Below are positions 14,401 to 26,215 of a stretch of 64,000 nucleotides of DNA, piece by piece. Origin of the DNA: Trichoplax sp. H2 (Eukaryota > Placozoa > Uniplacotomia > Trichoplacea); assembly GCA_003344405.1 (NCBI GenBank), contig NOWV01000012.1:310001-374000 (forward strand), written 5' to 3'. A model generated the notes under the pieces. It did not search any database. It worked only from the letters and a program-made list of their open reading frames with translations, and was not told where the DNA came from. The translations under genes and the position numbers were made by a program. Each line of letters begins with the position of its first letter. Position 1 is the first letter of the stretch.

Positions 14401-17400
14401 CTATATAATACTTTAATACATTCATCAAATAGTATCATAATTAAATCTAAGTACGAAAAACTATAGATTGTTACCGTGATGGTCTCCTCTAAACAAAATT
14501 TCATAACTTCAGCTCTCTTTAATGGAGGAAAAGCAGTATCAAAAGCAACTTTTGCAGCTGTTGCAGCAGGAGCATAGCTATCATGATGACTACATAACCA
14601 ACAACCAATGATTGACTTAAGATGCGGAGCAAGTCGACGGCGCACACACTTAACAATACTTAGTAAGGCCTGCTGTGTTGCTTCTCGTACCTTTCTATCA
14701 ACATCCTATATTATTATTTGAGATAACATAAATCACATTATAAATTAAAGAAACATATTATGATCGTTATAAGTTTATTATAAAATACAACAAGCCTATG
14801 ACCGAGATTTGTAATGCTTTTCATAAGACTTTACAGAAAACAATAAAGATTTCAAGATATTCACTGCTTATATATACAGTAATATACGATGAGTACAGTA
14901 CAGCCTCTTGGATATACAGTACACTATCCTGCATTTTATCAGGGGAGATTGCAATTACAAATATATCTTACGTAAGCTAAACGGTTGTAACTTCTTGTCC
15001 AAGAATGCAGCAATCCGATGATTTCCTCAATCGGTTTATCCAAGCATAGCTCCGCTAATTCTTGTAATGCCTGAAATACAGCGAGTGACATATAGATATC
15101 AGTAATTTCTATTATCATGATGATAAATCAAATGTAGCCAACTACCAAAATCGATGCTACGAATAAAGACTATATCGAAAAAAATCATTTCAGCGCGCAG
15201 TAACCGTACAGTTAGAACCGCTAGGTGAATTTAGCAATTCATTATCCTCAATCAGATAATTGATGTCATACAGTAAGATTTTCAAAGTTTATGTATTGAA
15301 ATAAAATTAATTACTAAGTATCGTAGCTTGTGTAGGTTTTATGGATTTGCAAAGCAGATATCACCAATTGTAAACTGGCTATATCATCTACCACGGCTAA
15401 TTTGCAATAATTACTATTCTAAATAAACGACTACCAAGTCAGAAATTGTTAGCACAAAATGGCTAATTTGTAATTAATGTAGACTAATAATAATTCCAGT
15501 ATTTTTAATTAAATTCCATAACAAAGGTTAAGTTTTTCATCCATAGGTCTCTGGAACTATGTACGTAATCTTTCTAATAATAAATCTAGCGAGTCTGCTT
15601 TGGATGTTAGTATTAGTGAAGAATGTCTTTGCAATACTATTTAATAAACTGTCTAACTATAATCAAAATTAAGTTATACCTTCAGTCTCGTCAGAGAATC
15701 CTTCTTAGATAATTTCTTGATTATAATACGGAAATCGGGACTAATATTACTATCATCTTCATTAGGAGGCCCAGAGCCAGATACAGTTGCAAAGCCAATA
15801 AAACCAGTCGTATCGGCTCCTTTTCTAGCCAAATGATCCGCCGCTCTACCACTGTTGGAAGCCTACAACATTTAAATTGCAAAAATATTTTTCGATTACG
15901 CACTACGTCTATAATAAAATGGTAATTATGATATTTGCCATATACGTAAGTATATCATGTATAGTAGTTCTACAGTATCATTTACGTGTATAACTAACTG
16001 TCTATCTAAACGTCTACTGTATAAGAAAAGTAGCATAAATGATCACAGCAACTTATTATCATAATTTTCATTACACAGAACAGTATAATATCATGTACAG
16101 TAGTTGTACAGTATCATTTACGTGCGTAGCTGACTATCTATCTCAACGTCTGCTATGTACGAAAAGTAGGTGTAATAAATGCGTCTCACCATAACTATCC
16201 TAGTCAGATGGTATTTTCTAAAAGACTTTTATTACAAGGTTTTAGGAATAGTAGAGCAATAATTAATTACTACAAGAATCTAGTCTAAAATCTAAAGTAT
16301 TACGAGCTCAAAGCGAAGTGAAGTCTCTTCTTCCCTGTGAGCTCATCTCTGCAGTTCTTATAAACATTTCCTTAAATCCATTTATGACAACTTGATTAAT
16401 CTACAATCAGATATGAGTCATCAAATAAAATAGTTTTCTCTAACAGTACATCATTATTTTCTACAATCTGAATCATTCTACTTAAGATGGCACTATTCTT
16501 CTATTAACATCTAGGCCCTTTCTTCGAAGGGCATCTTAACTACAGCGTTTCTAGCTACATCAATCTTGTACCATAATTAGTCAACTGGCTACTATTAGTC
16601 ATCAATGATTTCTAATATAATAGTTAGCAATCATCTAATAATAGCTTCACGGTAATATCTATTCAAAGCAACCTAACTATATCAAATATAGCTATCCGTA
16701 TAATCAAATATGGGTGCATCACTACAGTAGGATAAATGATCACAGCAATTTATTATCATAATTTTCATTCTACTGTACAGTATAATAAAGTGATAATTAC
16801 GATATTTGCTGTAATATGTAGTTCTATAATAAGGGATTATCCATCTAAATGCCTGTTCTATCGCATATCAGAAAAATAATAACTGTAGTTATAGTCTGTA
16901 ACAACTGTGTCACTTCGAGTATTGTTACCCATGAACGAAAATTGTAGTACCAATATTTTTATGTGATTATTTTGAATCAAGCAAATTCACTTGTCATGCT
17001 ATTTATAATAACAATAGTGTATGAACTACTAGCAATGTATGATATAAAGCATTCATTGCAGGACGTTATCATGTAAAAGCCGCTATCACGAATGGGAAGC
17101 ATGGTGATCACACTACAAAATACAATATATAATATCAATTTACTTGGGGGGAACGAAAAATTTAGATCGCTTGTGATCTGTGCTGTGAGCGAGTCATGAC
17201 GATCACTCCATTTACAATAGTAAATACTGTAAGGACTCAGCAATTCAATACTTATTATTAGCATTGATTTGACGATCTAGTAACATAGATGGCTTAACCC
17301 GTAGGAATAATAATATTAGTGATGCTATATGTGCTTCATTACTAGCATTAGGGATTGTACTACAGTATAAGAGGATAACTTGTTGTGCTCGAGATCTCCA

Positions 17401-17502
17401 GTATGACACACAATTTGTACGATTGTGACCAAATTCTTCTTCAGTACGCTTGGTGCTTACCCGTAAATTTCCTTTCACTCTTTGCTTGTTTTTATTGCCC
17501 AT
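5467..17502 (-). CDS. LTN1: Listerin E3 ubiquitin-protein ligase
   Basis: RING-type E3 ligase of ribosome-associated quality control; it ubiquitinates nascent chains stuck on 60S subunits. Start ATG is at 17500-17502 and stop TAA at 5467-5469. Exons: 17461-17502, 15680-15862, 14972-15070, 14475-14705, 14248-14300, 13942-14125, 13650-13823, 13429-13563, about 13107-13172, 12826-13001, 12508-12741, 11863-12405, 11732-11773, 11481-11646, 11238-11377, 10957-11038, 10593-10719, 10329-10509, about 9690-10183, 9478-9614, 9267-9383, 9021-9172, 8754-8901, 8527-8671, 8033-8273, 7718-7964, 7548-7613, 7293-7482, 6991-7195, 6779-6911, 6411-6498, 6037-6231, 5689-5856, 5467-5526. That is about 1,880 codons against about 1,770 in human. 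The N-terminus ([14 protein letters not shown], then SNSGRAA and [18 protein letters not shown]) and the HEAT/ARM-like middle match the family. The C-terminus has the RWD-like stretch [14 protein letters not shown] and the variant [31 protein letters not shown]. Junctions near 13.1 kb and 9.7 kb are the least certain. Confidence 0.95.
15863..17460 (-). other. LTN1 intron 1 with local repeats
   Basis: A 1.6 kb intron, far longer than the other LTN1 introns (mostly 50-300 bp). It contains a diverged direct repeat with a period of about 136 bp (from 15953 and 16089) and a third partial copy near 16732. I see no exon or RNA gene in it. Confidence 0.6.
15953..16170. repeat. Diverged direct repeat in LTN1 intron 1
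   Basis: The block starting TATCATGTATAGTAGTT at 15953 recurs at 16089 as TATCATGTACAGTAGTT, followed in both by CAGTATCATTTACGTG and a TCTAT...AACGTCT segment. The stretch ATAAATGATCACAGCA at about 16035 recurs near 16732 with TTATTATCATAATTTTCATT following. Internal copies carry the TACTGTACAGTA-like word common elsewhere in the window. Confidence 0.7.
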
Positions 17503-19133
17503 AATTCTACCAATTTATTCGTTGCTATAACAGCTTTAGATTACAGCCACAATAACAGCATAAATATAATGTCCTCAATAATATATAATGATGATAATAA
17601 GGAAACTATATGATAGCAGTTGGATCTTAAATGGTCTTCTGCTGCACGGTTGCATGGACGACTAGAAATTTTCATGCGCAGTGATGCCACTGGTGACGTC
17701 AGCGGTTGGGTGGATTAGGCCATCGAGGTGAGCCTCCACTGGTGTGTATCAAAGTACGGTCAGTGTAGAAACGACACGTGCGCTCGTCCGGTCGTGTTGC
17801 CATACTATACTGTACTGTATACTGACCTTAGTGTCATTGCAAATTTTTTTTTTCAGTATACAGTACAGTAGTCTCGCTAAAGTTGAAGAATTTGATAGAA
17901 CTTCGTTGTTTCTGACTCTAAAAGTAACAATCATGGATTGACAAATAATTCATTAACGATACTTATGTACGTGCAAATATCCCTGAAATTGTGTCACGTA
18001 GAGAATGACTTTGTACATTTACAATAAAATCTATCTACAGGTGTAAGCACAGTATGGTCTGTTGTCTGCTTACCTATGACCTGATTGGGGGTTGGCTCAG
18101 TTGACCCAATACCTGGCAATGAGTGCAATTAGCAAAAGTCATGTCATTACCACATGCTAATACGCATATGAAATATTGTCTACAGGGTGACATTTGGGGG
18201 AGGGGAGAGCGTTGCGGCTAACCGTGTGCTGGTGCTGTACTGTACAGTACATTTACAGGACAGGTTGAGTCCGAGAAATACAGTACTGTACTGTACACTG
18301 TACAATAATACTTAAGCATAAGCGCAGCTCCACCGCCTTCTTCCTCGTCTAGGTGAAATAGAAGCCTTCAAAATTGGTAATCCGATCAATTTTTTGGTTA
18401 TGTTGCAATTTTATGAACAGCAAATAATAACATTCAAGACTACAACAATATTTAAGTTTCATATTGAAATCTTGCAGTAATATACTGTACAGTAAACACA
18501 ATCTGCAGTCAGAGTAGAGCACTTTTATTGCATGATGAAATTGGATATTGCAGAAGTAATAACCATAGATAGCACTATTATTAAAATTCTTAATTTCGCT
18601 TTTGCAGTAAATAGAGCTGAGGTATAGGCTATCAACTGTACAACGTATACTGCATAATATAGTTTATAAGTATCAAGCCTCATGTTAGAACTAATTTTAC
18701 GTGCGATAGTAGCAAACGTGTGCTACAGACCAAGCACTGGAATACCGTCTTGAGATACATACTATATCTCCAATACTGCATGCTTCCAACAACTAATTCA
18801 TCTCGCAAACGTTTTACTCATATGCTGAAAATTTCATTTTATTATTTCTGTAAAATTGTAACTTACAACACTTCTAATTGCACATCTTGACCTCAGACTA
18901 TAGCTGTTTATTAATTGAATGAAAAATTAATGGTACGATTAGTGCTAGGATTAGTAATTTTCGTCTTAACAGCATGAACGAGGTACAAAATTATGAACTA
19001 ATTGATACACGGCCTACTGCATATTCGAATAGTGCTTAGTAATCCATAGCTAAACTAACTACAGAGTTGATATCAGTAACTATACATACATTGTAGTGAT
19101 TACTTAAGGACTTCAATTGATTACAGCTGCAGA
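17503..19133. other. Head-to-head intergenic region LTN1 / TIMM13
   Basis: 1.6 kb between two divergent starts, so it should hold both promoters. About 190 bp upstream of the LTN1 ATG is a GC-richer patch with a perfect CRE palindrome (17694-17701). Clusters of TACTGTACAGTA-type words lie at about 17805-17875 and 18230-18305. Overlapping open frames on both strands at 17744-17941 reflect these self-complementary words; I reject them as genes. Confidence 0.6.
17694..17701. promoter_or_regulatory. Possible CRE (TGACGTCA)
   Basis: A perfect 8-bp cAMP-response element palindrome lies in the GC-richer patch about 190 bp upstream of the LTN1 start codon. The match is exact; function is inferred only from motif and position. 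The same octamer occurs upstream of the membrane-protein gene at 36949. Confidence 0.35.
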
Positions 19134-19932
19134 ATGGATAACTATTCCAGTTCCTCTTTCGGTGGCGGTAGTATGACAAGCAGTCAAAAAGATCAGGTCT
19201 TACAGGAACTCAGAAGTCAGATCGCTCTGGCAAATGCTCAGGAATTGATGCAGGTAGTTATTAAAGTGTTGTTATACGAGCATATAAGATTGCGCTCCGC
19301 TTACACGCGCACATCGCCAGTAACAGTAAACCTTTAGCAACGATAAAGAATATTCAAGTGCTGTTTTGATAGATCAGATACTGTATGGTAATCTAATTCT
19401 CTTATCATGCATTACAGTATTCTATAAGACTGCCTTGTAAATTACCCTTTAATTGTTTATGACTCTGTTATTCGTATACTTTTATCTTTATTGTTCATAG
19501 AAAATGTCAGAAAAATGCTTTAAGAAGTGTATATATAAACCTGGAACCCAATTAGACAACTCTGAGCAGGTACAACAAAAGTATAACGTATCGACATGAA
19601 TCTAGCTTCCAATTAGTATCAGAATGCAAAACTAATTGATAATAATAGAATCATGGATATTTATTATTTTCAAATGATGTAGGTCATTTTTAACTTTACA
19701 TGCTATAAATCGAAGCAAATTACAGTTTGTTTCATCCCATTCATTTCTTCGTAAATGGTACAACTATTTACGGTATTAACTCCGTATCGCTACAGCTAAT
19801 TAAACACCGTGTTTTCTATCCTAGAAATGTCTTGCCATGTGTATGGATCGATATATGGATGCGTGGAATACAGTTTCACGTACATATAATGCACGATTAT
19901 CAAGAGAACATTCAAGTGGCGGCCTTCAATAG
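19134..19932 (+). CDS. TIMM13: Mitochondrial import inner membrane translocase subunit Tim13
   Basis: Small Tim chaperone of the mitochondrial intermembrane space; with Tim8 it escorts hydrophobic precursors to the TIM22 machinery. Three exons, 19134-19253, 19501-19569 and 19825-19932 (stop TAG), all in phase 0, encode 98 residues, the usual size. The twin CX3C signature is complete: CFKKC (Cys46/Cys50) in exon 2 and CLAMC (Cys65/Cys69) in exon 3, 14 residues apart. Family matches include [12 protein letters not shown] before the first pair and [12 protein letters not shown] after the second, which distinguish Tim13 from Tim8, Tim9 and Tim10. The glycine/serine-rich start (SSSSFGGGS) is also typical. 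It is divergent from LTN1 and convergent with the SH3 adaptor gene. Confidence 0.95.
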
Positions 19933-21403
19933 AAAGCTTGCGTTAGAAACTACTTCCATATCAAATACGCGTATATTGGCGTTAATCTCACTGTAATTTA
20001 ACATGCTTCATATCGCGATGCTTATTCGTTCATATTACGAATGAGCGTGAATAACTTTTATGTAGAATTATAAACGCCATAGGAAGAACTTTCTTTGATA
20101 TGTTTCCGTTACATTGCGATACACAGTATATCACTTGGGCCATGAATTAATTTATCAACTGTATTATGCAGAGCCTATTGACTTCGTATGACACTTAACG
20201 TGATATCGTCGCTGAGCTGTATGCATAGTTTCTACCTTTCGAGCATGCAATCCTGCTGGTTGTCAATCTTATGATTCAATAAAAGCAATTATTGGTTTTC
20301 ATAACGATCTGGACTATTTAATATTTTTGCTCCTATTCTAGACTTACCAAGATAATAAGCATGTTCACTAATTAATACTAATATGCTTGTTCTATTTAGC
20401 TTTTAAATCGAATAATAAGAACTAAACCAAAAATAGGTACTATGTACCGTTTAAATTAGTAATGGACCTATACTTTAATACGAAATCGTCCAAAGATTCT
20501 ATTTCATGTTATTAAATATAATTATAATTATTGTAGGCGATCTTCCATGCCTGTCTAGTATGATCTAAGATCCAATATGATTATCATGTTCATGCACGCT
20601 TTCAAATTATTACAAAGCATTACTACATAAACCTGAATGTTATAGTGCTGTAAACAGGTAAACTTGAACAAGCTCTAAATCTGTGCCCGGCACTTGGAGA
20701 ATCTTTTTCTCGTGATAATTCTGATTAAGCAACAACTAGTAAATAATCAAATTGTGCATATATTTTACTATATCAAATTCAATGCTTGTAATTACAATAA
20801 ACAGCTACGTTATAAATTTTTCGTTATTATTCTCCCATTGAGCACCACTTTCAGATTCCGTGAACTTTAGTTTTCATCATATGTTTAAAGTGATAAAATT
20901 TGGATCTTATCGATAAAATTATACACCAATACATCAAAAACATTTTAGGCTGTAATAGCTCCTATGATGCCATAATTAACGTTATATCAAAGTAAAAGCT
21001 AAAAAATATCAATAATTGTAAAAATAAAAAGCAAAAGCAACGTGCAATACGCATTCAAAGGTCATATAAATATTGGATAGTTTCTGTATTTATGAGTAGA
21101 GAAACTATAAATTGTAGCAATAAAAATATTGATATGTGTTAAAGCTACTGTACCCACATTGAAGGAGTAAGAGCTATTTTTCGGTTATTTTTCTAGTTAG
21201 ATAAATGTACTGTACTTATAATATTACTAATGAACGTTTTATTATCCATAATCCCAGCAATCGTTTTTGTAAAGTCTTATTTATCTAACTTCATGCATCG
21301 CATGCTTTACAAATTTTTAAATTTAATTCGAACAGAAAACAATTGCAGCCCTAAGCCTGAACAATTACAGAAAAATAGTTCGTATAACATCAGTCCATTT
21401 AAC
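19933..21403. other. Convergent intergenic region TIMM13 / SH3 adaptor
   Basis: About 1.5 kb of AT-rich DNA that must include both 3' UTRs. I see no coding exon, RNA gene or clear repeat. A plus-strand open frame at 21230-21493 runs antisense into the last exon of the adaptor gene and has no family features. Confidence 0.55.
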
Positions 21404-24400
21404 TTAACATGGATAAACCTTCTCTCGAATTCGATCTACGTCAACTTGCATAGTAACTCTCAATTTTTTTTCTTCGTCTATCTCTTTTCTTAATGAATTC
21501 ACAGTTAACTCAAAATTTTTCCTCATCTGCTCTATTATATCCTGTAAACTCTTGATTTCAGCCTTCAACGCGGTAACTTCCTCCTGTTTCGCTTTAATAT
21601 CACCCGTGAATATATTCTCAGATGTTTTGGCAAGTACGGGTTCTTTAATGGGTTGAGGAACTGAATAGCCTGAAGTACTTGAGGTACTTGAGGATAGTTT
21701 CGGTTTTCTTGGTGGCAATGTTTGTGATTTAATCTTTGCTTCCGTATTTGAAGTATCAACTTGCGGTGATCTCATTGGTTTCTAGTAGAAACATGTAAAG
21801 AAGTAAAGAATGTAGTTATCTTGGCTAATTTTCATAGTTCTGTACCGAATATCTATGTCGAGAAAGTCTGATAAAGTATTATGGCTAAAAGATCAAATCT
21901 TATCAGCATCTGCAAATACCTGATAAACCATTGGCAGTAACGATAGCTGAAATATACTTAAATATTGATGCTATAATTTCGAAACGCACCTTCATAAACT
22001 TTGACCATGGAGGAAGATCTTGCTTACAATCACGATCATTTTCTTTCAATTTTTCAGAGGATTTTTCAACGCCGCTCAAAATAGGTCCTTCAGACTTTTC
22101 AGGCTTTTCACTTTCAGGCTTTTCAGGCTTTTCAGGCTTTCCAGGCTTTCCAGGCTTTCCAGGCTTTCCAGGCTTTTCGGGCTTTTCGAGCTTCTCAGGC
22201 TTCTCAGAATCAGGTATAGACTTCTTAGACTTACTTGTTTCATCTTTCATACCATCGAAAACATCCTAGATATGGTATCAATTCAAATAGTACTTCAATT
22301 AGAAACAGTTTTAGCGCTTTACAGCAAATGATAAAGTAAGGTTAGTAAGTAGTAAGTGCCAACATAAAGATTTATTTTAAAATTCTACGTTACTGCGATC
22401 TATACCGCTCTCCTTAAATTTCATGCATTTTAAATATATCTTACTAACATCGGTAACATCATTGTGAAGACTGCTTCTCGAAGGAGGAGTAGATTTTGCT
22501 TTCGTAGGTCTACTTCTTGTCAGATTTGGCAATACGCTTATTTCATTCACATCATCAAAAGTGATATTGCCTAAGAATGATACATAGGCAGTATTTAGAT
22601 AGTTATAACTTTAAAAATGTATAATTCCTGTACAATAGTATCAGTAATACTGTACTGCCAAAGCTAATTGAATAACTTTCAAATAATGCACTATTATGAT
22701 TACTGCAAGCATTGCAGCGCTTTTCCTTGGTAAGACAAGAGAACAATTAATCATCACCTTTATCTGAAGGAGGAGCCGGTAATGGAGTCCGAATAATATC
22801 TGATTGCTTGTATTCCTAAAGATAAAATCTCATAATTATTCTACTGTTCTATTAAATTTATACTTCTCAGATTGCAATGTTATGTTACACCTCAAGACGT
22901 AAATATTGCAAAATTTTGAGGATTTTTTAAGACGTATTCATAGGTTCACAGTTACAAAATGACGCACATTATCAGCCGCTTCCTCTACGATGACCTTTAT
23001 AAAATTATTCGGGAAAAGGCCTTCCTTTCCATTTAATGATCCCCTCCACCATCCCTCCATAGCATCTTCGTCAAGAACGGTAATAATATCACCTTCAGAA
23101 ATGTCTAGCTCGTCTTCTCGTTCAGCTTTATAGTCGTACAGGCACTGGCATTCTTTCTTCTTCGATTTATCTACTATAAAAAGACATACCACTATTAATA
23201 TTCCATAACCATTTAACACAATTTAAACAGGAAAGATTTCTATTATGTAGAAAGCTAACAATACATGATCAAATATTTAGTACGTCCAATTCTTAATAAC
23301 ATTATAAGAAAATTATTTACCGGGAGGCCTACTCGGCACAACAGGCGTAGCATCCTAGAAATTAAATTTACAGTTAATTCAATTTAGAATAATTATAATA
23401 GATCAACAGTAATAACATAGTCGTTATAGCTGATACTCCTAGTAGTGCGTGCTATCTATAACATAGAAATAAACCACAGATTTAAATATCTAAATAAAGC
23501 ATAAACAGTTGCACAGTATTATAAACAAAGTACTACGACCGGTTATTGTTACTGGATTTGATTTTACTTGTAAACAAAAGAGCGATCTAACGCTATACAC
23601 ACAGCTCACACATTCTAGCAATAATATAATATTTTGTTCATATCACACATATATTATAAGGACGGTATCGTACAATAACTAATATTGATTAGGATTTCTT
23701 AATACATTGATATGTACTATACAGTATATACTCGTACAGCACATTAATAGTATAAAGAAATATAATGCTGTAGTGAATACCTTCCTATCTAGCTCTTCTG
23801 CCCTCTGCTGTACTTTCTGTAGCAATGGACTACCCTTGGAGTCAGCAAAAATATTGCCAAAACCTGGAGTATTCAATTTACTTTTAGCTAAAATATTAAA
23901 GAAAAATTTAAAAAATCAACCCAAAGACCGTTATTTACTGTTTTGGTAGCATAAAAATTTATTATACAGATCTTGAAGAGAGATCATACATTAATTAAAG
24001 CTTCATGCTAATTTTTAATGTAAACACTATGTGTACATATGTGTACAGAATACTCCAAATGTAAAGAAACAAGTAATTATAATCAAAAAGTTTGGCACAA
24101 CTAATATAAACATCTCCATCAAACTGGAAATCATTATAAGGATAGACTTTGAAATAACTATTTCTGTATTGCTTGAATCCTTTGGATGTAATCGGTGTAT
24201 TACACATTGGTGAAATACGCATACATTTACAGCAGTCCATAAGAAAACTTACGGGGTTTTGCTGGTGGAGGAGGTGCAGGTGCTCGATCATGCTTTTTTA
24301 CGAAGGTAGCTGGAAAAAGTCCAATTTTACCTCGGAGTCTTCCGGTACACCAGTCTTCCGAGTCCCATTTGACAACACTTATAATGTCACCTTCCCTAAA

Positions 24401-24462
24401 TGAAATCTCATCGTCATCTTTAGCGTCATGGTCGTACTGTGCCTTGACTAAATCGCCAATAG
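21404..24462 (-). CDS. SH3 adaptor of CIN85/CD2AP family (5' end not resolved)
   Basis: Scaffold of the type that links Cbl, endocytic proteins and actin. Exons, 5' to 3': 24253-24462, 23781-23887, 23321-23354, 22968-23170, 22758-22815, 22445 to about 22572, 21990-22265, 21404-21781. They encode in order: an SH3 domain (ALYDY-equivalent VKAQYDHDAKDDDEISF, then GKIGLFPATFV); a linker with the family motif PGFGNIF; a second SH3 (CLYDYKAEREDEL, WWRGSLNGKEGLFPNNFI); proline-rich segments (TPLPAPPS, KSTPPSR); a lysine/proline/glutamate repeat region; and a C-terminal coiled coil (about AEIKSLQDIIEQMRKNFEL). CIN85 and CD2AP have three SH3 domains. Only two are visible here, and the first exon shown begins in mid-codon, so at least one 5' exon is missing. 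The join between 22445 and 22265 is also unresolved and may hide a small exon. Confidence 0.85.
22091..22207 (-). repeat. In-frame 9-bp repeat coding (E/G)KP tripeptides
   Basis: A run of 9-bp units (GGCTTTTCA or GGCTTTCCA on the plus strand) lies in frame in an exon of the SH3 adaptor gene and encodes EKP and GKP tripeptides. The region follows the proline-rich part of the protein and is probably disordered. The antisense strand is also open (FSGFPG-type), a by-product of the repeat. Confidence 0.85.
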
Positions 24463-25320
24463 CTAAAACAAGTAGAAAACCATTACTTGATAATTAAATA
24501 CGTACACAACTATCTTGATGAGTAGCTTAATGCAGAAAATATAAAATTAACATATTGCGTTTGGGCTTGTTACGAGACAAGTTATTAAGGAGAATGTAGT
24601 AAAAGTGCGTTTAAGACTAATTTTATTGTTAAAGCTACTAAAGTACGTACATATGCACACATCAAAATAATTTACATTATTACATATCAATATGAGAATG
24701 CCTACTCGTATATAGTTAACCTTTTAATCTTTTAATAAGCAAATCTATATCTATTGCTACAGTACATCTTCTGTCATACATACTCATAACAAATCATAAT
24801 TAGTTATCACCAATGCAATAGTTAACAATAATATAGACTCAATTGCTATAAGCGACAGTGCTACAACACAAAATTGCGAAATGTATCCTTTCGACTTAAA
24901 AAAATAAAAAATAATAATACAATCAAGGTTTACTATCTCCTAGCTTATGCTGCAAACTATTTCTAGGCTCGGCACAACCCAGCCATTTTAAACTTTGCTT
25001 TGTTTCTTCAAAAGTTGCTTTATTAAAATTAATCCTCGAATAATACTGTAGGTTGAAAACTGTTTTAGTACTGTACAGTATAATGCGGCACTCAGATTGC
25101 CATGACACCATGACCATATTAACCAAAATACCTAGAAGCAACACAATTCTGATCCTACCATCACATCAATACAGTGCCCATAATGCACGTAGAACTGTGA
25201 ATTACTAGAAATGCTACGGTCAATAGATGTGCGTATGTACTAGGCAAAACAAGGCACAGTGCTTTTCCTGACAAGATATGTTGAGTGTAGACTATATAAA
25301 GCGCACAATGCATCAGTAGA

Positions 25321-25650
25321 CAGTTCCGGATGGTACCGAAAATAGCAAAGCCAATCACTTTACAGCAATACATTAAGAATAATCCATTTACGTACTGTAT
25401 TCATTATTCCCTTTCTCCTTACAATCATTGCTAAGTATACTATACTGTACTATGGTATATCGAGAGAGAGAGAGAGAAACAGTTCCGGATAGCACCGAAA
25501 GTAACATCGAGTCTATCACATAAATACAGTCAAGAATAATTAATTGATTACATCCACAATATACAGTATTAATGGATGATCAATTATTCATCTTTCTCTT
25601 ACAATCAATAATACTAAGTACGGGTATATTATACAGTACACTGTACTAAT
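25321..25650. repeat. Diverged direct repeat, period about 159 bp
   Basis: A block starting CAGTTCCGGATGGTACCGAA at 25321 recurs, diverged, from 25480 (CAGTTCCGGATAGCACCGAA). Both copies continue to a conserved end with CTTACAATCA, a CTAAGTA segment and a TACTGTAC-type word. A (GA)n tract separates them. Origin unknown. Confidence 0.65.
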
Positions 25651-26061
25651 TAAGACTGATGAAATTTTAATATCAGTAAACTAAACTCGCGCGGTAGATC
25701 ATCAAATCTTAACGTAGTTTAGAATACAACAGTACAGGATACAAAGTTAGAGACGGAAGTGGCAACCTTTGGTCTAGACTAAAGTATTCATCTAATCTAG
25801 ACATGTACAATTGTACATTGTACAGTAGATGGTCATTAGAAACGGCTACAGTAACCGATCGAAAAAATGCATGCCAAAGACAAATACATTTCTAATGATT
25901 AAGTATTCATTTGCATGTTTGTTTCATCTTTCTCTACTGTTAATATATGAGTAATATACTATAGAGATTGAAAAATTATCCAATCTTTTAAAATTGTTAT
26001 TCAATTGAAATATGAGATGGCAAAACTGGCAGGAAAACTGAAATGTCCATGGTGTGCAGTA

Positions 26062-26215
26062 TAGGCTGTACTGCATACTGTACTGTACAGTATGGTCGAT
26101 GTTAACACACATTTAAAGTACTGTACAATCAGTACAGTACAGTACTTTAAATCTAAATCTACAGTACTGTACAGTATAATCAAGTACTGTACAGTACTGT
26201 ACTGTACACTACAAA
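26062..26215. repeat. Cluster of TACTGTACAGTA words with a 42-bp inverted repeat
   Basis: About 150 bp consist largely of overlapping GTACTGTACAGTAC words in both orientations. Inside, 26111-26152 is an inverted repeat with arms ATTTAAAGTACTGTAC and GTACAGTACTTTAAAT around a short centre. Because the words are self-complementary, both strands read open in several frames. Confidence 0.85.

Noticed and set aside
17744-17941. 65-codon plus frame overlapped by a 61-codon minus frame
   Set aside because: Both frames run through TACTGTACAGTA-type self-complementary words in the LTN1/TIMM13 promoter region; no domain.
21931-22331. Plus-strand frames with FSGFPG-type collagen-like repeats
   Set aside because: They are the antisense reading of the EKP repeat exon of the SH3 adaptor gene, which has splice sites and family context.
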